Shown one piece after another: positions 1 through 9,146 of a stretch of DNA of 64,000 nt. This DNA comes from Deferrivibrio essentukiensis (GTDB taxonomy: Bacteria > Chrysiogenota > Deferribacteres > Deferribacterales > Deferrivibrionaceae): positions 1 to 64,000 of the forward strand of contig NZ_JAJAFU010000007.1 in NCBI RefSeq assembly GCF_020480685.1, written 5' to 3'. A model generated the notes under the pieces. That model was not told where the DNA came from and did not search any database. It saw only the letters and a program-made list of their open reading frames with translations. The position numbers and the translations under genes were made by a program. Each line of letters starts with the position of its first letter. Positions within the stretch are counted from its first letter, which is position 1.

Positions 1-19
1 TAAAATATGTTTTTAAAAC

Positions 20-48
20 TTGACAAATTATCTTTTTACTTGTATTGA
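20..48 (+). promoter_or_regulatory. Sigma70-type promoter of the fad operon
   Basis: A TTGACA -35 box at 20-25 is followed after 17 nt by TATTGA at 43-48. The start codon of fadD lies at 82 behind a GGGGG ribosome-binding run. The -35 is consensus and the -10 matches four of six positions. The -10 overlaps the FadR-like palindrome, which suggests repression by blocking RNA polymerase. Confidence 0.7.
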
Positions 49-63
49 ATGAATGCTCGTTCA
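46..63. promoter_or_regulatory. FadR-type (TetR family) operator candidate
   Basis: The 18-nt sequence TGAATGAATGCTCGTTCA is an imperfect palindrome. It resembles the Bacillus FadR box, which I recall as TGAATGANTANTCATTCA, with two mismatches at fixed positions. It overlaps the -10 element and start region of the fad promoter. In the known systems FadR is a TetR-family repressor released by long-chain acyl-CoA. No fadR gene is present in this window. Confidence 0.6.
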
Positions 64-81
64 TAAAAATAAGGGGGCTTT

Positions 82-1917
82 ATGTTGGAGTTTGAATTTA
101 AAACTTTACCGCAAATTATGAAAAAAAACTCTGAAATTTACCCTGATAAGCCTGCTTTCAGGTTTAAGAGAAAGGGGAAATGGGAAGATATTACCTTTAA
201 ACAGTTTTATATTAAAGTAATGATGGCTGCCAGAGGTTTAATGAGGCTTGGTGTCAAACAGGGTGATAAAATTGCGATTCTTTCTGAAAACAGACCATTT
301 TGGGCTGAGGCAGATTTTGCAATACTCTCTATTGGCGCAATAAATGTGCCTATTTACCCTACCAGTACACCGGAGCAGATTAAATACATTTTGAATCATT
401 CTGAAGCAAAGGTATTGTTTGTTTCTAATAGGACTCAGTATAATAAGATATTTCAGATCAAGGATGAATTAAAATACCTTGAGCGTGTTGTGACTTTTGA
501 CAGGTTTCTTACCCATAAAATTTTTCCGGCTGATTCTATGTTGCAACTAATGGAGATTTCTGAAGATCTTGACCCTGTTGATGAGGCGGCAATTGAAAAT
601 GTTTACAGCAATATGGATACAGAAGAGGTGGCGACAATTATTTATACTTCAGGGACTACTGGTACTCCAAAAGGGGTGTTGTTGACGCACTATAATTTTA
701 TATCTGAAATTATACTTGGCACCAAAAAAATCCCAGAAGTCAACAAGGATGATATCTTTTTAAGTTTTCTTCCTTTAAGCCATGTTTTAGAGCGGGCAGT
801 TGGTTATTATATACCGTTTTACAGAGGAGCAACAATTGCTTATGCAGAAAGCATTGAAAAGGTGCCGGATAACCTGGTTGAAATTAAACCGACTGCAATG
901 GTTAGCGTGCCAAGACTTTTCGAAAAGATGTATTCCAGGATATTTGAAAATATTCACTCAATGCCTTCATTCAAAAAAAACCTTATCCACTCAGGTATAA
1001 AGGTTTCCCAAGAGTATGTTCATAAGAAATATATTGAGGGTAAAAGAGATAACTTTCTTAGGATGAAAAGGAAGTTTTTTGACAGATTGATTTTTAGCAA
1101 GATAAGGGAAAGACTTGGTGGTAAAATAAGATATTGTGTTTCAGGTGGTGCTCCCCTTGATAAGACGATAAATGAGTTTTTTTGGGCGATAGGTGTTCCT
1201 ATTTTTGAAGGATATGGCCTTACAGAAACAAGCCCGGGAGTTTGTATCAATAATTTTACACACGTAAGATTTGGCTCAGTTGGGACGCTGTTTGAGGAAA
1301 CGTATGCAAAGTTGGGAGAACAGGATGAATTGCTACTAAAGGGGCCGATGGTGACAAAGCTTGGATACTTTAAGAATGAAGAGGCTACAAAAGAGGCGTT
1401 TACAGAGGATGGATGGTTTAAGACCGGGGATGTAGGAAGGATAGATGAAGATGGCTTTATTTATATTGTAGACAGGCTGAAGGAGCTGATAATTACATCA
1501 GGTGGCAAGAATATAGCACCTCAGCCGATAGAAAATGAACTAAAGCTGGATAAATATATAAGTAATGCATTTGTGTACGGTGACAAAAAGCCTTATCTGA
1601 CTGCAGTAATTGTACCTAACTTTGAGAGACTTTATGAATTTACAAGAGAGAATAAGTTAAACTATCTTGATGCATCAGATCTTGTCACCAAAGAAGAGAT
1701 ACTAAAATTATATCAAAGCAGGATAGATGAGGTGAATAAAAAACTTGCCAAATATGAAACAATCAAAAAATTTGTTCTTGTGCCAGTTGAGTTTACCATA
1801 GATGGTGGTGAGTTGACACCTACTTTGAAACTTAAGAGAAGGGTAATATATGAAAAATATAAAGATAAGATTGAGTGCCTTTATGATGAAAATGGTGATT
1901 GTTTTACTTGCACGTAA
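82..1917 (+). CDS. fadD: Long-chain fatty-acid--CoA ligase (AMP-forming)
   Basis: This 611-residue protein activates fatty acids to acyl-CoA with ATP, the entry step of beta-oxidation, probably at the inner face of the membrane. The AMP-binding loop YTSGTTGTPKG lies near residues 190-200, the adenylate motif EGYGLTETSPG near 377, and the motif GWFKTGDVG near 443-451, followed by the hinge DRLKELI. The C-terminal lysine region PTLKLKRR is present. Length fits the FAA1-type synthetases of about 600 residues. It is the first gene of the fad operon, with a strong RBS and promoter. It could be called lcfA by analogy with Bacillus. The chain-length range cannot be read from sequence. Confidence 0.9.
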   Translation: MLEFEFKTLPQIMKKNSEIYPDKPAFRFKRKGKWEDITFKQFYIKVMMAARGLMRLGVKQGDKIAILSENRPFWAEADFAILSIGAINVPIYPTSTPEQIKYILNHSEAKVLFVSNRTQYNKIFQIKDELKYLERVVTFDRFLTHKIFPADSMLQLMEISEDLDPVDEAAIENVYSNMDTEEVATIIYTSGTTGTPKGVLLTHYNFISEIILGTKKIPEVNKDDIFLSFLPLSHVLERAVGYYIPFYRGATIAYAESIEKVPDNLVEIKPTAMVSVPRLFEKMYSRIFENIHSMPSFKKNLIHSGIKVSQEYVHKKYIEGKRDNFLRMKRKFFDRLIFSKIRERLGGKIRYCVSGGAPLDKTINEFFWAIGVPIFEGYGLTETSPGVCINNFTHVRFGSVGTLFEETYAKLGEQDELLLKGPMVTKLGYFKNEEATKEAFTEDGWFKTGDVGRIDEDGFIYIVDRLKELIITSGGKNIAPQPIENELKLDKYISNAFVYGDKKPYLTAVIVPNFERLYEFTRENKLNYLDASDLVTKEEILKLYQSRIDEVNKKLAKYETIKKFVLVPVEFTIDGGELTPTLKLKRRVIYEKYKDKIECLYDENGDCFTCT

Positions 1918-1979
1918 AGATAAAGTGTGCTATAAGTAAGTGAATTGCTGTTCAGTATAATAAAATATGGAGGACTGTG

Positions 1980-4370
1980 ATGAAGCAAATTAAAAAGGCT
2001 GCAGTTTTGGGTGCCGGCGTAATGGGGGCAACTATTGCCGCACACCTTGCAAATGCCGGGCTTGATGTTGTAATGCTGGATATAGTTCCAAGAGAGCTTT
2101 CAGAAGAGGAAAAGGCTCAGGGGGTTACGGAAAGTGACAAAAGATTCAGAAACAGGATAGTCAACAATGCTTTGAATAACCTCATATCAATGAAGCCTGC
2201 TGCATTTTATCTTAAGGATTTTGCTAAAAATATAAAAGTAGGTAATTTCGAAGATGACATGCACCTTATTTCTGACTGTGATTGGATTGTAGAAGTAGTT
2301 GTAGAAAATATGGAAATCAAGAAAAAGCTTTTTGTGGAAAAGGTTGTTCCTAATCTCAAGAGGGATGATGTTATTATTTCAACAAATACAAGTGGCTTAT
2401 CTGTAAACACAATGGCAGAGTTTTTACCTGAAAAGATAAGGCCAAATTTTTTGGTGACTCACTTTTTCAATCCGCCAAGATATATGAGGTTGATGGAGAT
2501 AGTGCCATCCAGATACACTTCTGATGAAGTTGTTAATTTTATGTCCGAATTTATCAGTAAACGTTTAGGTAAAGGTATCGTATATGCCAAGGATACAGCC
2601 AATTTTATAGGTAACAGGATTGGCGTTTACGTTATCTACTCTGCGTTCAAACATCTCATGGATCTTGATATGACTGTTGAGGAAGCTGACCAGGCGGCAG
2701 GACCTGCAATAGGTATGCCAAGAACAGCCATTTTTAAATTGGCTGACCTTGTAGGTATTGATACTATTGTTCATATCGGTAAAAACTCTTACGAACTTTT
2801 AAAGGAAGATGATGAAAGAGATATCTATAAGATACCTGAATTTCTTCAGAAAATGGTTGATAGCGGACTTTGGGGGAATAAATCAAAACAGGGGTTTTAT
2901 AAAAAAGTCAAAAATGAGTCAGGAAGAGTTACTCTTTACTATGATCTCAAGGACGGACAATTTAAGGAATCTGTTAAACCTAAATTTGCATCGGTAGGCC
3001 AAACAAAACAGCTTGATGATGTAAGACAGAAGATAAAGGTAATGGTAAATGGGAATGATAAAGCTTCCCAGTTTGCATGGAGGCTTTTGAGAGATGGCCT
3101 TATCTACACGTTCAAAAGAATCCCTGAAATATCAGACGATATTGTAAATGTAGATAACGCGATGAAGTGGGGTTATAACTGGGAGCTTGGGCCATTTGAA
3201 ATATTTGATGCAATAGGTGTCAAAGAATTTGTTAAAAAATGTGAACAAGATGGTGTTGCTGTACCAGAGGCTCTTAAAAACATTGAGTCATTTTATAAAT
3301 TTGAAAATTCAAAGCAGTACTATTATGACATAATTGCAGGTGAGTACAAGGAACTTGAACAGAAAGAAACCACTATAAATCTTAATATTTTAAAAAGACA
3401 GGGTAAAGTTGTTGAGAGTAATAAAGGTGCTTCAATAATTGATCTTGGTGACGGCGTTTTCTGCCTTGAATTTCATTCCAAGATGAATTCTATAAGCGGT
3501 GATATTCTTTCAATGACTAAAAAAGCTGTTAAGCGTGCAGAAGAGGAAGGTGTTGGGTTGGTGATAGCTAATCAGGGGAAGGCATTTTCTGTAGGTGCAA
3601 ATCTGGCAATGCTTGCAGTTGCAATAGCTGAAGGCGCCTTTGATGATATCAATATGATGGTTAAGGCATTTCAAGATGCTGCAATGGCTATAAAATACTC
3701 ACACGTGCCTGTAGTTGCAGCGCCATTTAATATGACTCTTGGCGGAGGGTGTGAGTTTTGTCTTCATGCCGATGCTATAAATGCTCACGCAGAAACTTAT
3801 ATGGGGCTTGTCGAAATAGGTGTTGGTCTTCTTCCGGCAGGAGGAGGCACAAAGGAGATGGCAATTAGAGCAATTCAGGAAGCAGAAAAATTTAATACTG
3901 ACGTTTCCCCTTTTATATTTAAAAACTTTATGAATATAGCAATGGCTAAAGTATCAATGGGTGCTTACGAGCTCTATGATCTTGGGTATATGGATGATAA
4001 CGATACAGTTACTATGGATATTGACAGACTTATTTATGATGCAAAAATGAAAGTTATTGCTATGTCTAAAAATTATAGACCTAAAAAACCACTTACAGAG
4101 CTTAAGGCGCCTGGAAGAAGTGTGGCTGCAAGTATTAAGAGTCAGTTATGGAATATGAAGATGGGTGGATTTATAACTGAGTATGAAGAGTATTTGGGTT
4201 CGATGATTGCTGATGTAATTACCGGTGGTGATGTAAATGCCGGGACTTTGATATCTGAAGAGTACCTGCTTAAGCTTGAAAGAGAAACTTTTGTAAAACT
4301 GTGTACTCAGAAGAAAACAATAGAGCGTATTCAACATATGTTGAAGAAAAATAAACCTCTTAGAAACTAA
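1980..4370 (+). CDS. fadN: 3-hydroxyacyl-CoA dehydrogenase / enoyl-CoA hydratase fusion (FadN type)
   Basis: This 797-residue open frame (796 from the ATG chosen) carries out hydration of enoyl-CoA and NAD-dependent oxidation of the 3-hydroxyacyl-CoA. The dehydrogenase half is N-terminal, with the NAD-binding motif GAGVMGATIAAHLANAG at the start and NTSGLSV plus FFNPP downstream. The crotonase half is C-terminal, with LGGGCEF and the glutamate in GLVEIGVGLLP. This order is the reverse of E. coli FadB and matches Bacillus FadN (about 790 residues). A GTG at 1977 is possible, but GGAGG is spaced better for the ATG at 1980. It is followed by fadA and fadE in the same order as Bacillus fadNAE. 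Confidence 0.9.
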   Translation: MKQIKKAAVLGAGVMGATIAAHLANAGLDVVMLDIVPRELSEEEKAQGVTESDKRFRNRIVNNALNNLISMKPAAFYLKDFAKNIKVGNFEDDMHLISDCDWIVEVVVENMEIKKKLFVEKVVPNLKRDDVIISTNTSGLSVNTMAEFLPEKIRPNFLVTHFFNPPRYMRLMEIVPSRYTSDEVVNFMSEFISKRLGKGIVYAKDTANFIGNRIGVYVIYSAFKHLMDLDMTVEEADQAAGPAIGMPRTAIFKLADLVGIDTIVHIGKNSYELLKEDDERDIYKIPEFLQKMVDSGLWGNKSKQGFYKKVKNESGRVTLYYDLKDGQFKESVKPKFASVGQTKQLDDVRQKIKVMVNGNDKASQFAWRLLRDGLIYTFKRIPEISDDIVNVDNAMKWGYNWELGPFEIFDAIGVKEFVKKCEQDGVAVPEALKNIESFYKFENSKQYYYDIIAGEYKELEQKETTINLNILKRQGKVVESNKGASIIDLGDGVFCLEFHSKMNSISGDILSMTKKAVKRAEEEGVGLVIANQGKAFSVGANLAMLAVAIAEGAFDDINMMVKAFQDAAMAIKYSHVPVVAAPFNMTLGGGCEFCLHADAINAHAETYMGLVEIGVGLLPAGGGTKEMAIRAIQEAEKFNTDVSPFIFKNFMNIAMAKVSMGAYELYDLGYMDDNDTVTMDIDRLIYDAKMKVIAMSKNYRPKKPLTELKAPGRSVAASIKSQLWNMKMGGFITEYEEYLGSMIADVITGGDVNAGTLISEEYLLKLERETFVKLCTQKKTIERIQHMLKKNKPLRN

Positions 4371-4389
4371 TCAAGGTGGAGGAGATAAA

Positions 4390-5568
4390 ATGAGAAATGC
4401 ATATATTGTAAAAGCTTACAGGACTGCGGGCTGTAAAGCCAAAAAAGGGAAATTTAAAGATATGAGGCCGGATGATTTGGCAGGAGCTGCTATAAAATAT
4501 CTGGTTGAAAAAACAGAAATAGATCCAATGACAATTGATGATGTAATTATTGGATGCGCTTTTCCTGAAGCAGAGCAGGGGATGAATATGGCAAGAGTTG
4601 CTTCATTTAAAGCTGGTCTGCCAATTGAAGTTCCGGCTGTGACAGTAAACAGATTTTGCTCAAGTGGGCTGCAAACTATTGCAATGGCAGCTGAAAGAAT
4701 AATGGCTGGGTTTGCTGACTGCATTATCGCAGGTGGTGCAGAATCAATGACTATGGTGCCAATGGGTGGTAATAAATATAGTGCCAATCCATCACTTGTA
4801 GCTGAATGGCCTGAAACTTATGCGTCAATGGGGGTGACAGCTGAGCTTGTAGCTGCTAAATATAATATATCAAGACAAGAACAGGATGAATTTGCCTACA
4901 ATAGTCATATGAAAGCTATTAAGGCTATAAATGATGGAAAATTTGCTGAAGAAATTGTTCCTGTTGAAGTAGAATACACATCTGTTGACGAAAAGAATAA
5001 GGTAAGAAAAGTCAAAGAAGTAGTTACAATTGATGATGGAGCAAGAGCTGATACATCTATTGAAGGGCTTGTAAAACTAAAACCGGTTTTCAAGGTGGAC
5101 GGGAGTGTAACTGCCGGTAACTCTTCACAGATGACAGATGGAGCTGCAGCTGTGCTTGTGGTAAGTGAAGAATATTTAAAAAAGACAGGACTCAAACCTA
5201 TTGCGAAATTTATAAGTTTTGCTGCTAAAGGTGTGGCTCCGGAAATAATGGGGATTGGGCCTGTTGCTGCAATTCCTGCTGCCCTTAAAATGGCTGGCCT
5301 TGAGCTAAAAGATATTGGGCTTATTGAGCTAAATGAAGCATTTGCAGCACAATCACTTGCTGTATTGAATGAACTCAATATTAATCCTGATATAGTAAAT
5401 GTAAATGGTGGTGCAATTGCACTTGGTCACCCTCTTGGCTGTACTGGCTCAAAATTGACTGCAACTCTTCTAAGTGAAATGCAAAGAAGGGATGTAAAAT
5501 ATGGAATGGTTAGTATGTGTATCGGTGGCGGTATGGGTGCTGCAGGAATTTTTGAATTGTTAAAATAA
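4390..5568 (+). CDS. fadA: Acetyl-CoA acyltransferase (thiolase)
   Basis: This 392-residue thiolase cleaves 3-ketoacyl-CoA to acetyl-CoA and a shortened acyl-CoA. The nucleophilic cysteine sits in VNRFCSSGLQ near residue 91. The GHPLG histidine and the final CIGGGMGAAG cysteine loop are present, as is NEAFAAQ. Length equals typical thiolases of 390-395 residues. It starts 19 nt after fadN with a GGAGGAG ribosome-binding site. A biosynthetic role cannot be excluded from sequence alone, but the operon indicates the degradative one. Confidence 0.92.
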   Translation: MRNAYIVKAYRTAGCKAKKGKFKDMRPDDLAGAAIKYLVEKTEIDPMTIDDVIIGCAFPEAEQGMNMARVASFKAGLPIEVPAVTVNRFCSSGLQTIAMAAERIMAGFADCIIAGGAESMTMVPMGGNKYSANPSLVAEWPETYASMGVTAELVAAKYNISRQEQDEFAYNSHMKAIKAINDGKFAEEIVPVEVEYTSVDEKNKVRKVKEVVTIDDGARADTSIEGLVKLKPVFKVDGSVTAGNSSQMTDGAAAVLVVSEEYLKKTGLKPIAKFISFAAKGVAPEIMGIGPVAAIPAALKMAGLELKDIGLIELNEAFAAQSLAVLNELNINPDIVNVNGGAIALGHPLGCTGSKLTATLLSEMQRRDVKYGMVSMCIGGGMGAAGIFELLK

Positions 5569-5587
5569 TGATATAAAGGAGAATACT

Positions 5588-7366
5588 ATGGAAAAGAAAC
5601 TTTTAAAAGGTGCTGAATATTTACTGACTGAAGTTTCAAAAGATGATGTTTTTACCCCTGAGGATTTCAGCGACGAGCAAAAGCAGATTGCTGAAACTAC
5701 TGAAGAATTTGTGACAAATGAGGTAATGCCTGATATTGAAGCTATTGACCAGCAGGACTTTGACAAAGTTGTGGCTCATATGAAAAAAAGCGGTGAGCTT
5801 GGGCTTTTAATGATTGATGCGCCTGAAGAGTACGGCGGACTTGAGCTTGATAAAGCAACAAGTATGCTGGTTGCTGAAAAAATTGCACCAAGTGGTTCTT
5901 TTTCTGTAGCTTATGCTGCTCATACAGGTATTGGAACTTTGCCGCTTGTGTATTACGGTACAAAAGAGCAAAAAGATAAGTATCTTGAAAAAATTATTAC
6001 TGGAGAATGGATTGCTGCATACTGTTTGACTGAGCCCGGCTCAGGAAGTGATGCTCTTGGTGCAAAAGCCACTGCAACTTTAAGCGAAGATGGAAAATAC
6101 TATATTTTAAACGGTACAAAGCAGTTTATTACAAATGCGGGCTTTGCTGATCTTTTTACTGTTTTTGCTAAGATTGATAAAGAGCATTTTACGGCATTTC
6201 TTGTTGAAAGGACTTTTGAGGGCTTAGAGCTTGGTCCTGAAGAGAAAAAAATGGGTATCAAAGGCTCTTCAACTCGTCAGGTTATTTTAAATAACTGTAA
6301 AGTGCCTGTAGAAAATGTTCTTGGTGAAGTTGGAAAAGGGCATAAGATTGCTTTTAACGTTCTTAATGTTGGAAGGTTTAAGCTTGGTGCTGCTGTAAAT
6401 GGTGCTGCTAAATATGCACTTTCTGAAGGTATTAAATACGCTAACGAAAGAAAGCAGTTTAACCTTCCTATCAGTAAATTTGGAGCAATAAAAGAAAAAA
6501 TTGCTGATATGACTGCTTATGTTTACGCTTCAGAATCACTTATTTACAGACTTGCAGGTCTTTTGGACGACAAACTTGCAACAATAGACAAAAATATTGA
6601 TAACTATTATGAAGAATATCAGAAAGGGATTGAAGAGTATGCTATTGAATGTTCTATTTCAAAGGTATTCTGCTCTGATGTCCTTGCAAAAGTAGTAGAT
6701 GAAGTTGTTCAAATATTTGGTGGATATGGTTTTATCCAAGAGTATCCTGCTGAAAGATTTTACAGAGACGAAAGAATCAATAGAATTTTTGAAGGGACAA
6801 ATGAGGTTAACAGACTTCTAATTCCAGGAATGATGTTAAGACGTGCAATGAAAGGTGAATTGCCATTCCAGAAAGAGGCAATGAAGGCAATAGAAGCACT
6901 TATGACGCCGTCATTTGATGAAATTGATACAGATGCACCTTTTGCAGTTGAAAAAGAGTTACTGAAAAACTTAAAGACACTTTATCTTGTAGTTTCCGGA
7001 GCTGCAGCTCAAAAATTTATGGATAAAATTGTTAAAGAGCAGGAAACACTTTTGGCGTTAGCTGATATTGCTATTCAGATTTTTGCAATCGAAAGTGCTG
7101 TGCTTAGAGCTGAAAAGAATCTTGGCAAAGTAACTGAGAAGAAAGCTGCACTTATGGCTGATGCCGTTAAGGTGTTCACATTTGATGCAGTTGAAATTAT
7201 TGCTAAGGCTGCAAGAAAAGCTGCCTTTTTTGTGGAAGAAGGTGATAATCTGATGATGATTTTAAGTGGTATAAGAAGATTTACCAAATATGATGCAACA
7301 GGTCTTTTGCAGGCCAAGAGAAATTTAGCTGCTGCTGCAATTGAGGCAGAAAAATATATTTTCTAA
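5588..7366 (+). CDS. fadE: Acyl-CoA dehydrogenase (FadE, long form)
   Basis: This 592-residue flavoprotein introduces the trans-2 double bond in acyl-CoA. The signature AAYCLTEPGSGSDA lies near residue 145 and the C-terminal acyl-CoA dehydrogenase motif QIFGGYGFIQEYPAERFYRD near 377-396, followed by FEGTNEVNR with the catalytic glutamate position. An extra C-terminal helical domain of about 160 residues makes it match Bacillus FadE (about 594) and the VLCAD-like long form, not the 380-residue short form. Electrons would pass to ETF, whose genes are not in this window. It is the last gene before the hairpin at 7365. Confidence 0.9.
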   Translation: MEKKLLKGAEYLLTEVSKDDVFTPEDFSDEQKQIAETTEEFVTNEVMPDIEAIDQQDFDKVVAHMKKSGELGLLMIDAPEEYGGLELDKATSMLVAEKIAPSGSFSVAYAAHTGIGTLPLVYYGTKEQKDKYLEKIITGEWIAAYCLTEPGSGSDALGAKATATLSEDGKYYILNGTKQFITNAGFADLFTVFAKIDKEHFTAFLVERTFEGLELGPEEKKMGIKGSSTRQVILNNCKVPVENVLGEVGKGHKIAFNVLNVGRFKLGAAVNGAAKYALSEGIKYANERKQFNLPISKFGAIKEKIADMTAYVYASESLIYRLAGLLDDKLATIDKNIDNYYEEYQKGIEEYAIECSISKVFCSDVLAKVVDEVVQIFGGYGFIQEYPAERFYRDERINRIFEGTNEVNRLLIPGMMLRRAMKGELPFQKEAMKAIEALMTPSFDEIDTDAPFAVEKELLKNLKTLYLVVSGAAAQKFMDKIVKEQETLLALADIAIQIFAIESAVLRAEKNLGKVTEKKAALMADAVKVFTFDAVEIIAKAARKAAFFVEEGDNLMMILSGIRRFTKYDATGLLQAKRNLAAAAIEAEKYIF

Positions 7367-7389
7367 AAGGGGGAATCCCCCCTTTTTTT
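7365..7389 (+). terminator. Rho-independent terminator after fadE
   Basis: AAAAGGGGG (7365-7373), a three-base loop and CCCCCC followed by seven T residues form a short strong hairpin that starts inside the fadE stop codon. The next gene begins only 17 nt later, so some read-through is likely. Confidence 0.8.
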
Positions 7390-7405
7390 CTTGTTACGAG
7401 GAATT

Positions 7406-8359
7406 ATGATAGAGAAACATACGGTAAACACTCCTTATCCGGTTGGGCCTGTACATTTTTATGTAAAGAAGTATGATGATTTTGATGTGCTTTTTGACAC
7501 AGGACCCTTTACTGAAGAGGCGAATAAGTACCTGAAAGAAAATGTAAATCTTGGCAAATTAAAGTATACATTTGTTACCCATTGTCATGCTGACCATTAC
7601 GGGCTTATAGATTTTCTATCAAAAAATTCTGACAGCAAAATAATATTGTCCAGGCACGATTATTTAAGATTTTTAAGATTTGATGAGAGAAAAAATGGAT
7701 TTTTAAATATTATTAAAGATTTCGGTTTTTCTTCGGATGAAATTAATATTATTGAAAACGTTTTGGTAAGATTTAAAAACGAAGTTCCCATGCCTGAAAA
7801 TATCACTTTGCTTGAAGAATCAATGGATATACTTAAAAACCTTGAAATTAACTATATCCCCTGCCCAGGCCATTCTCAGAGTGATATTGTTTATCTTGTT
7901 GATAATTGTGCCATAACCGGTGATGTTGTGCTGAGAGATATATTTCAGACACCTCTTCTTGATGTGAATATTCAGGATTTTAAAAGTAGATTTTTAAATT
8001 ATGATGAATTTTGCAAGACTATATTAAAACTAAAAAATATTGAAGAAAGAGTTTTCTTGCCGGGACACCGGGATTATATAGATAGTGTAGATGAGAGAAT
8101 TTTGTTTTACTTGAATAAACTTATTGAAAGAACTGGATTTATAATGGAAGAACTGAAAAATGAGGGTGTTTATCCCGTATTGAAAAAGCTGACAGGAAGT
8201 ATTTACGAAAGCCCACTGAAATCTTACCTGAAACTCTCTGAGATAGTGTTTATAGATGACTTTATAACAAATCCGGAAAAAATTATAAAATCACTTGAAA
8301 ATATAAAAATTTACAATCAATTGGAAAGGCAATTTGATAAACTTTTCAGGAGGAAATAA
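7406..8359 (+). CDS. MBL-fold metallo-hydrolase
   Basis: This 317-residue protein has the metallo-beta-lactamase metal-binding motif THCHADHYG near residue 55, a second histidine in CPGHSQSD, an aspartate in ITGDVVL and a last histidine in LPGHRDY. These residues support a two-metal hydrolase. The C-terminal 100 residues form an extra helical region, as in the glyoxalase-II-like group. The ATG at 7406 is preferred over a TTG 15 nt upstream because GAGG lies just before it. Its place between fadE and two crotonase-fold genes suggests a thioester or lactone substrate, but this is inference. Confidence 0.8.
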   Translation: MIEKHTVNTPYPVGPVHFYVKKYDDFDVLFDTGPFTEEANKYLKENVNLGKLKYTFVTHCHADHYGLIDFLSKNSDSKIILSRHDYLRFLRFDERKNGFLNIIKDFGFSSDEINIIENVLVRFKNEVPMPENITLLEESMDILKNLEINYIPCPGHSQSDIVYLVDNCAITGDVVLRDIFQTPLLDVNIQDFKSRFLNYDEFCKTILKLKNIEERVFLPGHRDYIDSVDERILFYLNKLIERTGFIMEELKNEGVYPVLKKLTGSIYESPLKSYLKLSEIVFIDDFITNPEKIIKSLENIKIYNQLERQFDKLFRRK

Positions 8360-8360
8360 A

Positions 8361-9146
8361 ATGCCTTATAATTTTTTTGAAATAACCAAAGAAGGGAAGG
8401 TGGGGCTTGTAAAATTCAACAATGGAAAAAAGATGAATGCGTTAAACTGGTATTTTTGGGAAGAGCTTCCTGAGGTCTTAGATGAGATTGAAAATGACAA
8501 AGATATTAAGGTAGCTGTTTTTTATTCTGATGTTAAAGATTTTTCAATAGGGCTTGATATTTATGATTTTGGTGAAAGATTTCAGGATCTCATATTTACC
8601 AATGATAAACAAAAACTTTATGAGACAATAAAAATAATGCAGGAAGGGATGAACAGAATTGAAAAAGGGAAAAAGATTTATATATCGGCTGTCAATGGTT
8701 ATTGTATCGGGGGAGCATTGGATTTTATTGCTGCGTGTGATTTGAGGTTTTGCTCCAAAAACGCTGTCTTCTCACTCAGAGAGACAAAACTTGGAATTGT
8801 TGCCGATATGGGTTCTTTACAAAGGCTTCCATATATTATAGGTTTTGGCAATTTAAAATATCTGGCTTTCACCGGAAAGGACATTGATGCGAAAAAGGCC
8901 TATGAAATCTCATTGGTTTCGGAGGTTTTTGAAAATGAGTCATTGCTACAAAATACAATGGAAATAGCAAATGAGATTGCTGATAACCCATATGAAACCC
9001 TGGCAGGGTGCAAACAGATAATAAACAATATTATCAAAGAGGATGTTAGTAATTCTCTTGAAGATGTTGCAATGTATAATAAAGAAAATCTCAATTTTAT
9101 GAAAGTGATATCGAGGTTCAGTGAAAAATTGAAAGGGGGAAAGTAA
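8361..9146 (+). CDS. Enoyl-CoA hydratase family protein, dienoyl-CoA isomerase-like
   Basis: This 261-residue crotonase-fold protein has the oxyanion-hole region GYCIGGALD, then LRETKLGIVADMGSLQRLP. The aspartate after GGAL, the glutamate in RETK and the aspartate in VADMG line up with the three acidic residues of rat delta3,5-delta2,4-dienoyl-CoA isomerase (Asp176, Glu196, Asp204 from memory). This supports a role in unsaturated fatty-acid degradation over a plain hydratase. AGGAGG is well placed for the ATG at 8361. It starts one base after the previous stop and overlaps the next gene by one base. Confidence 0.75.
   Translation: MPYNFFEITKEGKVGLVKFNNGKKMNALNWYFWEELPEVLDEIENDKDIKVAVFYSDVKDFSIGLDIYDFGERFQDLIFTNDKQKLYETIKIMQEGMNRIEKGKKIYISAVNGYCIGGALDFIAACDLRFCSKNAVFSLRETKLGIVADMGSLQRLPYIIGFGNLKYLAFTGKDIDAKKAYEISLVSEVFENESLLQNTMEIANEIADNPYETLAGCKQIINNIIKEDVSNSLEDVAMYNKENLNFMKVISRFSEKLKGGK

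Noticed and set aside
4416-5378. Two long minus-strand open frames (123 and 157 codons) opposite fadA
   Set aside because: They run antisense to a clear thiolase gene, have biased Ser/Ala/Ile composition expected from complementing its codons, and lack ribosome-binding sites.
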